This document shows, one piece after another, positions 17,231 through 24,963 of a stretch of DNA of 36,405 bases; the stretch's first letter is position 1, and every line of letters starts with the position of its first letter. Location: positions 1-36,405 of the forward strand of contig NZ_SACS01000031.1 of assembly GCF_004005945.1 (NCBI RefSeq). The letters are read 5' to 3'. The stretch comes from Rheinheimera riviphila. GTDB lineage: Bacteria; Pseudomonadota; Gammaproteobacteria; Enterobacterales; Alteromonadaceae. The notes under the pieces are model-generated. The model had not been told where the DNA came from, did no database searches, and saw nothing but the letters and a program-made list of their open reading frames with translations. The translations under genes and the position numbers were made by a program.

Positions 17231-17988
17231 GGGGCTTGCTCCCCGGTGGTTTCTGTTTGTGGGTTGGTTTGTGGGTTGCTTAACGGATTGCTAAGCACCA
17301 CCCCAGCCGCCAGATTTTCCATTCTGAGCACTGCCGCAAAATAATCCGCTAACTGTGCGTCATGGCTGACAAAAATCACCGTGGTGCCGCAGCGATCAGC
17401 TTCTGAAAGTAATAGCCGGATAAAGGCATCCCGATTATCGGCATCCAGCGCCGAAGTGGGTTCGTCGGCAATCAATAATGCTGGCTCATTCAGCAAAGCC
17501 CTGGCTATCGCCACCCGCTGCTGCTGACCGACACTCAGCTGCTGCGCTTGTTTTTGCCACAAAGTTTCGCTCATCCCTAACGCCGTTAGCAGCGACTGCG
17601 CCCGCGCTTTGGCATCGGGCAGCTTGTTACCGGCAAATTCGCCTGCCAGTAAGACATTATCCAGCACCGATAAATAGGAAATTAAATTCAACTGCTGAAA
17701 TACCACCCCAATGTTACGGGCGCGGATCGCATCCCGTTTCGCACCAGACTGTGGCTGCAATAGGTGTCCGCCAATGTGAATTTCGCCTTTGGTTAAGCGA
17801 TGAATACCGCACAGCAGATTCAATAAAGTGGTTTTACCTGAGCCAGAAGCGCCGCGGATAAATAAATGCTGACCAACCGCCAGCGAAACGGCTGGGATAT
17901 CTAAGCTAAAAGCCTGTTGGCCTGGCCATTGAAAGTGGAAGTTTTTGAGTTCAAGCGCCGGAAAATTCGGTTTTGATAACACAAGCAA
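17224..17988 (-). CDS. ABC transporter ATP-binding protein (LolD/MacB-like)
   Basis: A 254-residue ATPase. It has Walker A GASGSGKTTLL, Q loop FQQLNLIS, a signature reading LSVGQQQRVAIAR (SVGQQ in place of the usual SGGQQ), Walker B ALLIADEPTSALD and switch histidine VSHD. It ends in a Pro/Asn/Thr-rich tail of about 20 residues after the ATPase core. The start is either TTG at 17988 or GTG at 17982; GAGAT lies just before, and no ATG is available. It is cotranscribed with the permease. The promoter region is shared divergently with the DUF3299 gene and contains two Zur-like half-sites, hinting at zinc-responsive control. Substrate assignment rests on context only. Confidence 0.9.
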   Translation of the reverse strand: MLVLSKPNFPALELKNFHFQWPGQQAFSLDIPAVSLAVGQHLFIRGASGSGKTTLLNLLCGIHRLTKGEIHIGGHLLQPQSGAKRDAIRARNIGVVFQQLNLISYLSVLDNVLLAGEFAGNKLPDAKARAQSLLTALGMSETLWQKQAQQLSVGQQQRVAIARALLNEPALLIADEPTSALDADNRDAFIRLLLSEADRCGTTVIFVSHDAQLADYFAAVLRMENLAAGVVLSNPLSNPQTNPQTETTGEQAPC

Positions 17989-17995
17989 TCTCGTC

Positions 17996-18039
17996 GAAAT
18001 GATATGATAAAGCCCAATCCGTACTTTATAACATATGCC
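17996..18039. promoter_or_regulatory. Divergent promoter with two Zur-like half-sites
   Basis: GAAATGATATGATAA (17996-18010) and, on the other strand, GGCATATGTTATAAAG (18024-18039) each resemble one arm of the gammaproteobacterial Zur box (GAAATGTTATA and its complement). The right-hand arm matches about 9 of 11. TATAAC (18027-18032) is a good -10 box for the DUF3299 gene with ATGATA 17 bases upstream. TATCAT on the minus strand could serve the ATPase gene. A repressor here would control both directions. The site is degenerate, so zinc control is a hypothesis. Confidence 0.4.
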
Positions 18040-18054
18040 TGAGAGTAAGCTCTA

Positions 18055-18702
18055 ATGTTGAAACCGTTGTTGATAGGGTTATTCCTGAGTCTGGTCGCAT
18101 TCGAAAGTTTCGCCGCCGCTGCTGCCACCACCGCCGCTCCAGCTGCAAAAGATGCCACCAAAGATGCCGCCAAAGATCCAGCCAAAGCTCCAGCCAAAAA
18201 AAATGCAGTACAAACATTGGAATGGACTGATTTATTACCGCCGGAAGATTTGGCGAAAATGGAAGCCTTACCTGAAGTCAGTCATGAAGGCGGCGAAGGT
18301 CCTTCGAATGGCCTGAAACAGCAAATGACCGGCACCGATCCATCAAATCAGGACCCGTCGAGTCAGGCCTGGAGTGAAGTCTTACAATCGGCCAATGTGC
18401 GTGGCGAATTAAACGGTAAAAAAGTAAAGATCCCCGGCTTTATCGTGCCGATTGAATATGACGAAGCGCAGAATATCAGTGCGTTTTTCCTGGTCCCTTA
18501 CTTCGGCGCTTGTATTCACGTCCCACCACCACCACCAAACCAGATTATTTTTGTCACCAATGCCAAGGGCTTAAAAGCAGACATGATCTACAACCCATTC
18601 TGGATTGAAGGCACGTTAACCACCGATACCATGAGCCATGATTTAGCGAATTCAGCCTACAGCCTGAAAGCCGACACCATCAGCGAATACGTGTACGAAT
18701 AA
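18055..18702 (+). CDS. DUF3299 domain-containing periplasmic protein
   Basis: A 215-residue exported protein with a signal peptide (MLKPLLIGLFLSLVAFESFA) cleaved near residue 21. A 30-residue Ala/Lys/Pro/Asp repeat linker follows (AAKDATKDAAKDPAKAPAKK), then a C-terminal DUF3299 domain. The signature FGACIHVPPPPPNQ is present, with one Cys and one His side by side, a possible metal site. The preceding KIPGFIVPIEY is also typical. The Shine-Dalgarno is weak. It is read divergently from the ABC pair and ends in a strong hairpin. The domain often accompanies MacB-like ABC genes and DUF2796 proteins, consistent with a role in metal or zinc handling; biochemical function unknown. Confidence 0.88.
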   Translation: MLKPLLIGLFLSLVAFESFAAAAATTAAPAAKDATKDAAKDPAKAPAKKNAVQTLEWTDLLPPEDLAKMEALPEVSHEGGEGPSNGLKQQMTGTDPSNQDPSSQAWSEVLQSANVRGELNGKKVKIPGFIVPIEYDEAQNISAFFLVPYFGACIHVPPPPPNQIIFVTNAKGLKADMIYNPFWIEGTLTTDTMSHDLANSAYSLKADTISEYVYE

Positions 18703-18708
18703 CGTTTA

Positions 18709-18765
18709 AAAAAGGGGGCGGAGCCAATTGTTAATTTTACTAACAATTGGCTCCGCCCCCTTTTT
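18709..18765. terminator. Bidirectional terminator, 25-bp perfect stem
   Basis: Arms 18709-18733 and 18741-18765 are perfectly complementary (AAAAAGGGGGCGGAGCCAAT and onward) around the 7-base loop ATTTTAC. The outermost pairs are five A and five T, so each strand ends in a U run. It lies exactly between the convergent DUF3299 and DUF2796 genes and should stop both. The stem is unusually long for an intrinsic terminator. Confidence 0.95.
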
Positions 18766-18777
18766 ACCGAAGCGCTC

Positions 18778-19323
18778 TTAACGAAGCTTCAGTGCCGGGC
18801 TGGTTGCCGACAATTCCTGGGCTCCTGCCACCCCATCAACCAAATATTGTGCTTTGATGGTGGTTAAACCGGACGCCAACTCAAACAAGCCAAACTGTAA
18901 ATTCTGCAGTTTTAACGGCGCCTGACATAACAGCTGAATATTGGCGTATAAGTCGGCGTGGCCGTGATCGTCTTGTTCAATCCGTACCTCCTGCCCCGCA
19001 ACTGTACAGTTCGCCGCCGTATCCGCGCTAAACCAACGACCACTTTGCAACATCTCCAGCTGTGTTTTTTGCTGTTGCTGTTCTTCCGGTGTAGCCGCCT
19101 TATGTTCAAAACCCAGAATATTACCGGCCGCCGTCACTAACGCCAATTCCGCTTCATTACCATCCAGCACAAAAGTCAGCGCTGCTTCGCCGTGCACATG
19201 ACTGCCATGGGTAGTCATTTCTTCGGCAACGGCCGGATTTACCAGACCAGCGATACAGAATGGCAGCAGCTTCAGGCAGAACATAACCGGCAAGCGGTTC
19301 AGGTGATGGGTAAAGGCAGTCAT
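18778..19323 (-). CDS. zrgA: DUF2796 (ZrgA-like) periplasmic zinc-associated protein
   Basis: A 181-residue secreted protein. An N-terminal signal peptide (hydrophobic MFCLKLLPFCIAGLVNP, cleavage after AVA near residue 33) is followed by the family hallmark HGSHVHGEAALTFVLDG. A central EQDDHGHADLY stretch sits where relatives carry a long His/Asp-rich metal-binding loop; here that loop is short. As I recall, Vibrio cholerae ZrgA is the founding member of the family, part of an alternative zinc-uptake system. GGAG lies six to seven bases before the ATG. It is 93 bases downstream of the GAF kinase gene on the same strand and separated from the ABC genes by the long hairpin terminator. Confidence 0.85.
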   Translation of the reverse strand: MTAFTHHLNRLPVMFCLKLLPFCIAGLVNPAVAEEMTTHGSHVHGEAALTFVLDGNEAELALVTAAGNILGFEHKAATPEEQQQQKTQLEMLQSGRWFSADTAANCTVAGQEVRIEQDDHGHADLYANIQLLCQAPLKLQNLQFGLFELASGLTTIKAQYLVDGVAGAQELSATSPALKLR

Positions 19324-19416
19324 AGTGGCTCCGGCACTTGTAGGTTTGGCATCATCATACCCAACTTTCTGGTAGGTGCAATGGTGGATTAGGACTCATT
19401 TTAGGTAATTCGGTGT

Positions 19417-20775
19417 TCACGCCAGACAGCGGATCACGAGTCTGAAGCCATCGTTGGAAGCACTGTGTAATTCCAGCTGCCCCTGCAGTTTATCGCTGAC
19501 CAGTTGGCGGATAATTGACATGCCAAGCCCGGTGCCGCCTTCACGCGCCCGGGTGGTAAAAAAGGGTTCAAACACCCTGGCTTTAGTGCTGTCGTCCATA
19601 CCGATGCCATTGTCGCGATAGCAAAATTCAAATTCCTGATCGGCATTAAAAGCGGCACTAATATAAATTTTCGGCTGCATAATGCCGACAAAGGCATGAT
19701 GACAGCTGTTTAACACCAGATTGGTCAGAATTTGCAACCAGACATCGGCCGCAGTGACCAGCTGTAACTTGTCGTCGATGTTCAGTTCAAACTGGACTTT
19801 TTGTTGTTTGGTCACCGGCGTCAGACTGGCCAGTAAGTTTTGCACCAACTCCAGGAACTGCACTGAACTGGATTGCGCCTTGGTCTGGCAGGCGGCAGTG
19901 GCTTTAAACTGGTCCATTAAACGCTGCGCCCGCTGCAAATTGCTCAGTAAGATCTGCTGACCTTCGCTGATCCGCAACACATAGTCGTCCCACATTCTGG
20001 AGGTCAAACTGCGATCGGCGGTTTTTTGCTGCAAATCGGCAAACAAATCCTGCACATTGGTACCTGCCAGCAATGCCACGCCGAGCGGTGAGCTGACTTC
20101 GTGCGCGACGCCAGCCACGATGCCACCAAGTGTCGCTAACCTGGCTTGATCGAGAATTTGTTGATGAGCTTTTTCTAAATCCTGATCACTGACCCTCAGT
20201 TGTTCACTGCGTTGTTCAACCCGCTGTTCCAGCTCGCTATTTAACTGTTCCAGCTGGAGTTGTAATTGTAGAAATTGCTGTGCATTTAATGCCCGGCCAA
20301 TTTGATCCGCCAAACCACCGGCAAATCTCACCTCCGTTGCCTGCCATTGGCGCGCGGCACCAGCATGCTCACAACAAATAATGCCAATCATTTTACCCAG
20401 ATGGCGAATGGGTAAATCCAGCATCGAACTGATCTGATACAGCGGTAAATAACCGGCGCTAAATTCCTGGGTGTAAGGGTTGGTATGCGCATCATCAGCG
20501 ACAATGGCCCGCTCACTGCGCAGAGCGGTAAAATACTGTGGATATTGCGTGGCCAACAGCTGCAACGGTTCCTGATGCACAGTACCGGCGTCCAACAACG
20601 TGTGGCAAACCATACTTTGACCATCAGCGCCATAAAACCACAAACTGACACGCCGAACGACCAGCCCGCGCTGCAACGATTGCAGGATCAGGTGCACGGC
20701 GTCGTCAAAGGCACCGCTGTCGATGGCGTGTGAACGCGACACTTCCAGCAAAATTGTTTCTAACGGATCCACCAC
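19417..20775 (-). CDS. GAF-domain sensor histidine kinase
   Basis: A 452-residue cytoplasmic kinase without membrane segments. The GAF domain spans about residues 20-165 (LVVRRVSLWFYGADGQSM near its start, IRHLGKMIGIICCEHAG near its end). A coiled coil follows (LEQLNSELEQRVEQRSEQLR), then an H box reading GVAHEVSSPLGVALL, N box NLVLNSCHHAF, G1 RDNGIGM, F box FEPFFTT and G2 GGTGLGMSI. HEVSSPLG is the HEINTPLG-like subtype. No receiver is attached and no response regulator is adjacent. The start is set at GTG 20775, with AAGGA five bases upstream; a reading frame open to 20916 gives Cys-rich, non-family-like sequence. It is divergent from the photolyase gene. Confidence 0.9.
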   Translation of the reverse strand: MVDPLETILLEVSRSHAIDSGAFDDAVHLILQSLQRGLVVRRVSLWFYGADGQSMVCHTLLDAGTVHQEPLQLLATQYPQYFTALRSERAIVADDAHTNPYTQEFSAGYLPLYQISSMLDLPIRHLGKMIGIICCEHAGAARQWQATEVRFAGGLADQIGRALNAQQFLQLQLQLEQLNSELEQRVEQRSEQLRVSDQDLEKAHQQILDQARLATLGGIVAGVAHEVSSPLGVALLAGTNVQDLFADLQQKTADRSLTSRMWDDYVLRISEGQQILLSNLQRAQRLMDQFKATAACQTKAQSSSVQFLELVQNLLASLTPVTKQQKVQFELNIDDKLQLVTAADVWLQILTNLVLNSCHHAFVGIMQPKIYISAAFNADQEFEFCYRDNGIGMDDSTKARVFEPFFTTRAREGGTGLGMSIIRQLVSDKLQGQLELHSASNDGFRLVIRCLA

Positions 20776-20900
20776 TGCGTTCCTTGTTTTGACGCTTTTC
20801 GCTGTTTTTTTGTGCAATAGTCCCAAGTTATCGCAATTGCTGCCATTTGTAAATTCGCAGGCATTTGTGACCGCGCAGATAGATACGGCTGCGCAGCATC

Positions 20901-20920
20901 GCACGCACGCACGCACGCAA
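20901..20920. repeat. GCAC tetranucleotide repeat
   Basis: About five uninterrupted GCAC/ACGC units in the 235-base gap between the divergent kinase and photolyase genes. A tract of this size can slip, but it is outside both refined coding regions, so any effect would be on promoter spacing. Apart from this tract I find no convincing promoter or operator in the gap. Confidence 0.7.
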
Positions 20921-21010
20921 ACAGCAGTTTTACCGCCAGCCGCTGATCCTGTGACCCAGCCCCAGCGTAACCATGGTATCTGACGAATGTGAATAATGTG
21001 CAGCAGCTTG

Positions 21011-22534
21011 ATGTCAAAACTGATTCTGATTTTAGGTGATCAATTAAGTCCGGCCATTGCCAGCTTACGGCAATGGCAACCCGGTGATCGGGTGTTACTG
21101 GCCGAAGTGCAGGCCGAAGCCAGTTATGTCGGCCATCATCAGCACAAAATAGTGCTGATTTTCAGCGCCATGCGCCACTTTGCCGCATTACTGCAACAAC
21201 AGGGTATGCAGGTTGAATACATCGATTACCGCCAGCGAATTGGCTCACTGTACGAAGCGGTGGCGATGACCCTGCAACACCAGCCACAGTTGCAATCCGT
21301 GGTGGTGACTGCCGCTGCTGAATTCCGGCTGGCGCAGGATATCCAAAGCTGGCCGTCGCGCCTGGCAAAGCCGGTGACGGTGCTCGACGACGACCGGTTT
21401 ATTGCAAGCACGGAGCTGTTTAACCGCTGGGCACAAGGCCGCAGCCAATACCGGATGGAGTATTTTTACCGCGAAATGCGGCGCTACACCGGCTTGCTCA
21501 TGAATGGCACCGAACCTGCCGGCGGCAAATGGAATTACGACTTAGAAAATCGCAAGCCCTGCCCGGCTGATTTGGCGGTGCCAACGCCGGTCGCCATTGA
21601 TCCTGATGACATTACCCAGGCGGTGATCAATGTAGTGCGCAGTGAATTTCCGAATAATATCGGCGATGCCGGTAATTTTGCTTTAGCGGTGACTGGCAAG
21701 GACGCCCGAGCCGCATTTTTGGACTTCGTCGAACATCAATTGCCGCTATTTGGTCAGTATCAGGACGCAATGGTGCTGGATCAGCCGTTTTTGTTTCACA
21801 GTATCTGCTCGATGTATCTCAACATTGGTTTGTTGGATGCGCGCTGGATGTGCCAAAAAGTCGAGCAGGCTTATCAGGCGGGATTGGTGCCGCTGAACGC
21901 CGCTGAAGGTTATATCCGCCAGCTGATTGGCTGGCGCGAATATGTGCGGGGTTTGTATTGGTTGCTGATGCCCGACTACAAAAACCGCAATTTTTTTGAT
22001 GCGCACAGAGCTTTGCCAGGTTACTACTGGCACGGCAACACTAAGATGCGCTGTATGCAACAAGCCATCGGTCACACCATCAAATACGCTTACTCGCACC
22101 ATATTCACCGGCTGATGATTACCGGCAATTTTGCACTGCTGGCCGGGCTATCCGTGGCTGAAGTAACCGATTGGTATCTGGCGGTGTATGCCGATGCCTT
22201 TGAGTGGGTCGAGTTACCAAACACCCTTGGCATGGCACTGTTTGCCGACGGCGGCGTGCTGGCGTCCAAACCTTATGCCGCCAGCGGCAACTATATTCAG
22301 CGGATGAGTAACTATTGCAGCAGTTGTTATTACAAAGTGAAAGAAACCACCAGCGAACTGGCGTGCCCTTTTAACGCCTTGTACTGGGATTTTTTGGCGC
22401 GCAATACGGCCAAACTGAGCAACAATGCTCGCTTGCAACTGGCTTACCAGCAATGGCATCGAAAAGACGACACACAGCAGACGGCCATTCGGACAAAAGC
22501 TGCGGAGCTGCTGATCCATTTGGAACAACTGTAA
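21011..22534 (+). CDS. Cryptochrome/photolyase of the FeS-BCP ((6-4) photolyase) family
   Basis: A 507-residue flavoprotein expected to repair UV (6-4) photoproducts in the cytoplasm. The N-terminal antenna-domain start SKLILILGDQLS is typical of this group. The FAD-binding part contains YIRQLIGWREYVRGLYW, TGNFALLAGLSV and DWYLAVYADAFEWVELPNT. Four cysteines at residues 348 (KMRCMQ), 436 and 439 (NYCSSCYYKV) and 452 (LACPFN) have the same spacing as the [4Fe-4S] ligands of Agrobacterium PhrB as I remember them, and HHIHRLMITGN carries the family His pair. The ATG at 21011 gives the conserved N-terminus; the ATG at 20996 would add five residues. No strong Shine-Dalgarno. Confidence 0.93.
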   Translation: MSKLILILGDQLSPAIASLRQWQPGDRVLLAEVQAEASYVGHHQHKIVLIFSAMRHFAALLQQQGMQVEYIDYRQRIGSLYEAVAMTLQHQPQLQSVVVTAAAEFRLAQDIQSWPSRLAKPVTVLDDDRFIASTELFNRWAQGRSQYRMEYFYREMRRYTGLLMNGTEPAGGKWNYDLENRKPCPADLAVPTPVAIDPDDITQAVINVVRSEFPNNIGDAGNFALAVTGKDARAAFLDFVEHQLPLFGQYQDAMVLDQPFLFHSICSMYLNIGLLDARWMCQKVEQAYQAGLVPLNAAEGYIRQLIGWREYVRGLYWLLMPDYKNRNFFDAHRALPGYYWHGNTKMRCMQQAIGHTIKYAYSHHIHRLMITGNFALLAGLSVAEVTDWYLAVYADAFEWVELPNTLGMALFADGGVLASKPYAASGNYIQRMSNYCSSCYYKVKETTSELACPFNALYWDFLARNTAKLSNNARLQLAYQQWHRKDDTQQTAIRTKAAELLIHLEQL

Positions 22535-22586
22535 TAACTGGAACATCTGCGTGGACAGTGCAGCACTAACAACTGGTGAACGCGAG

Positions 22587-23555
22587 TTAACGCGCGCGGC
22601 GGGCATCGATAAACACCGCGGGTGGCTGCTGCTCCACCCATTGCACACTGCTGTGAATTAACTGTAATGCGCTTTGGAAAAACTCTGTGTTGATCTGTTG
22701 CCAGTCATCATCCGGGGTATGGTAATGCCGATGCACATCAACGCCAAAATACAGATAAGGAATACCGGCGCGGCGAAACACCGCATGGTCGCTGGCATTG
22801 GACCAGTCGACCTGCGCTGAACTATCCCCAGAACTTCTCGCCGCCCCGACACGGCTACTGCCATCATGACCCAGTACCAGTTTGACTTCGCCATGTTGTC
22901 GGATCGGTATATTGCCAAGCGCTGGCAAACTGCGTTTTCCGGCCAGATACAGCCGCTGACGTTTTTCACCGCGGCTAATCATGTCGAGGTTAATGTTTAA
23001 GAGCTGCTGCGTGCTGGGGAGCGGCGCTTGATCCAGCCAGGCTTTGGCACCATCCAGTCCTTGCTCTTCAGCATCAGTCGCGATAAAAATGTAAGAATAC
23101 GCTGGGCAACTTTGGCGAAGCTTTCCCGCCAGATAGAGCATGCCGGCCACCCCCGAAGCGTTATCATCAGCCCCGTTAAATATGTTGGAACCCGCCATTT
23201 TCAGGTGGTCATAATGCGCAGTAACCACCACATAAGCATCCGGAAACCGACAACCTTTGATCTGCGCCACCAGATTCACCCCAGATGACTGGCTGAAAAA
23301 ACCCGTTTTATATTGAAAAGGCTGCCGGTAATCCGCCAGTAATGGTTGCAGTTTTAGCTCACTAAAGCGCGCTGAAATATACTGCTGCGCCAGCTGATGG
23401 CCTGCACTGCCCGGAAAACGCCCGGCCATTTTATCGGACGATAACTGCTGTACATCCTGCCAGGCTTGTGCGAGCAACAATTCATCAGCTGCTGCTTGTG
23501 AGGTTAACAACAGCAGCGTCAAAAACCAGCATTTATACCTGCTTGGCAATCGCAT
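22587..23555 (-). CDS. M28 family zinc peptidase, exported
   Basis: A 322-residue protein with a signal peptide (MRLPSRYKCWFLTLLLLTSQAAA). The M28 aminopeptidase zinc-binding residues are all visible: VTAHYDHL (H, and D), NGADDNASG (bridging D), DAEEQGLDG (catalytic E and ligand E), NLDMISRGE (D) and HRHYHTPDDD (final H). It should cleave N-terminal residues from peptides in the periplasm or outside. The start at 23555 is chosen because it gives a clean signal peptide, with GGA about eight bases upstream; it overlaps the upstream lipoprotein gene by 23 bases. The gene is convergent with the photolyase. Confidence 0.92.
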   Translation of the reverse strand: MRLPSRYKCWFLTLLLLTSQAAADELLLAQAWQDVQQLSSDKMAGRFPGSAGHQLAQQYISARFSELKLQPLLADYRQPFQYKTGFFSQSSGVNLVAQIKGCRFPDAYVVVTAHYDHLKMAGSNIFNGADDNASGVAGMLYLAGKLRQSCPAYSYIFIATDAEEQGLDGAKAWLDQAPLPSTQQLLNINLDMISRGEKRQRLYLAGKRSLPALGNIPIRQHGEVKLVLGHDGSSRVGAARSSGDSSAQVDWSNASDHAVFRRAGIPYLYFGVDVHRHYHTPDDDWQQINTEFFQSALQLIHSSVQWVEQQPPAVFIDARRAR

Positions 23556-24735
23556 TGAGCAAATCCAGTTTTGATTGATAACGACGCCGCTCCGGACCAG
23601 GTCCAACGTATTTTTTCGCCGACTGCAGGTAACGTGATGCGGTGGTCAGATCGCCTTTGAGCAAATAGACCCGCGCCATCCCAAATAGTGCTTCCGGAGT
23701 ATTGGGTTGCAATCTTAAACTCTGCCGAAAATGACGCAGCGCTACATCCGCATCCCGACGCTCGTAAGCTTCGTTGCCCAGCATCACAAAATAAAATGGG
23801 TTTGCCAAACGTTTTTTAGCAACTTTATCTTCTAAATCAGCTGCTTGCTGGTATCGACCTGTTAACTGGTACAGCATCGCCAGATTGGCCATGGTATTGG
23901 AATGATCCGGTTCCAGCGCCAGACTGTGCAAATACACCAGCTCAGCTTCTGCCAACAGTTGTTTGTGCCGGTACAGCACGGCCAGATTGTTCCAGTTGCC
24001 GGATAATTCAGGTGCAGTGCGGATCGCGGCTTTCAGGTACTGATAAGCCAAATCGTAATTTTTACTCACGATAGCATCAGCCGCTTTATTGTTATAAAAC
24101 ATTGAGATAATGGCATTACGCCCAACTTCGGTGGTGCGAAGTTGGGTTCTGGATGGCACCCGGTCGAAATCAATCAGATAGCTATGCCGACGATAGACAA
24201 TATGCCCGACTCCGGCAAATTTAGAATCCGGATTGACCACCAGATTCACATGGCCATTCAGCAGACTGCTGCCAGAGCGGGTGATCCAATACTCGGGGAC
24301 ATCAACGTCCTGGAATCTGGAGTCAAAACCCAAGGCATCCGCCAGGCTATAGGCCAAAATGGTTAACGACAAACAATTCGCCTGCCGTTTTTGCAGGGTG
24401 TCGCTGGCAATTAAGGTCGCCGAATTGACGTACTCCAACATATCGGTGCCATCGTTGAAGATAAAGCGTAACAAGGCCCTGCTGCGGTCAAATGGATCAC
24501 CGTACAACATGACTTGCTGGCGAAGTTCAGACACCACTTCAGCAGGAACCGCGAAAATTTGCTCCGGCGTTTCAATAGCGGCCGTAGCAGCTCCAAACTG
24601 GTCGTCGACAAACAGCTCGCTGTTAGTGGTGTTAGATATAGTTTGACGGGGGGCATTCTGGCAACCAGTCAGCACCAGCATCAATGCCAGACACAGCCAG
24701 AGTCCAAATGAGTGCAGGGACGAATTGTGGTTCAT
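23533..24735 (-). CDS. Lipoprotein with transglutaminase-like domain and TPR repeats
   Basis: A 400-residue protein. A lipoprotein signal ends in LTGC (Cys25). The middle domain (about 75-195) has the Cys-His-Asp order of transglutaminase/SirB1-like folds: Cys121 in QANCLSLT, His162 in NGHVNLVV and Asp189 or 191 in YLIDFDR. The C-terminal part (about 220-385) consists of four or five tetratricopeptide repeats (for example LSGNWNNLAVLYRHKQLLAEA and HSNTMANLAMLYQLTGRYQQA). GAGG lies six bases before the ATG. It overlaps the M28 peptidase start by 23 bases, so the two are coexpressed. Probably a membrane-anchored scaffold or peptidase-like protein; a real catalytic activity is unproven. Confidence 0.88.
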   Translation of the reverse strand: MNHNSSLHSFGLWLCLALMLVLTGCQNAPRQTISNTTNSELFVDDQFGAATAAIETPEQIFAVPAEVVSELRQQVMLYGDPFDRSRALLRFIFNDGTDMLEYVNSATLIASDTLQKRQANCLSLTILAYSLADALGFDSRFQDVDVPEYWITRSGSSLLNGHVNLVVNPDSKFAGVGHIVYRRHSYLIDFDRVPSRTQLRTTEVGRNAIISMFYNNKAADAIVSKNYDLAYQYLKAAIRTAPELSGNWNNLAVLYRHKQLLAEAELVYLHSLALEPDHSNTMANLAMLYQLTGRYQQAADLEDKVAKKRLANPFYFVMLGNEAYERRDADVALRHFRQSLRLQPNTPEALFGMARVYLLKGDLTTASRYLQSAKKYVGPGPERRRYQSKLDLLNAIAKQV

Positions 24736-24787
24736 ACATCACCTCAATCTAAAAACGATTCAATTGAAGTGTATACCCTGTTCGTCA

Positions 24788-24841
24788 ATCCAGCCGCTGT
24801 CTGACAGCCACTGTTTTGTCACAAAATTTTACTGGCTGGAT
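24788..24841. other. Nested palindromes forming a possible three-way junction
   Basis: Outer arms ATCCAGCC (24788-24795) and GGCTGGAT (24834-24841) enclose two perfect 13-base palindromes, GCTGTCTGACAGC (24796-24808) and TTTTGTCACAAAA (24814-24826). The element stands 53-106 bases upstream of the lipoprotein start. It could be a structured leader, tandem regulator sites or a small repeat element. The rest of the 24736-24933 gap holds no gene I can support. Confidence 0.5.
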
Positions 24842-24933
24842 AGAATTCAGGACATGAGCAAAAGTGAAAAGTGTGAGTCTGTCTGTGGTCATTCAGTGCA
24901 TGATTTACTGAATGATTCGCTAAATTGTGGATA

Positions 24934-24960
24934 CAAAAAAACCAGCTAAAAAGCTGGTTA
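24934..24960 (-). terminator. Terminator of the tRNA-Leu gene
   Basis: Minus-strand stem ACCAGCT / AGCTGGT around TTTT, followed by seven T residues, immediately after the tRNA 3' end. Confidence 0.9.
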
Positions 24961-24963
24961 ATT

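Noticed and set aside
20776-20916. 47-codon N-terminal extension of the GAF kinase
   Set aside because: The sequence is Cys-rich and unlike GAF kinases, while GTG 20775 has AAGGA at ideal spacing.
20901-20920. Short repeat as a CRISPR remnant
   Set aside because: Uninterrupted tetranucleotide units without spacers; no cas genes in the window.
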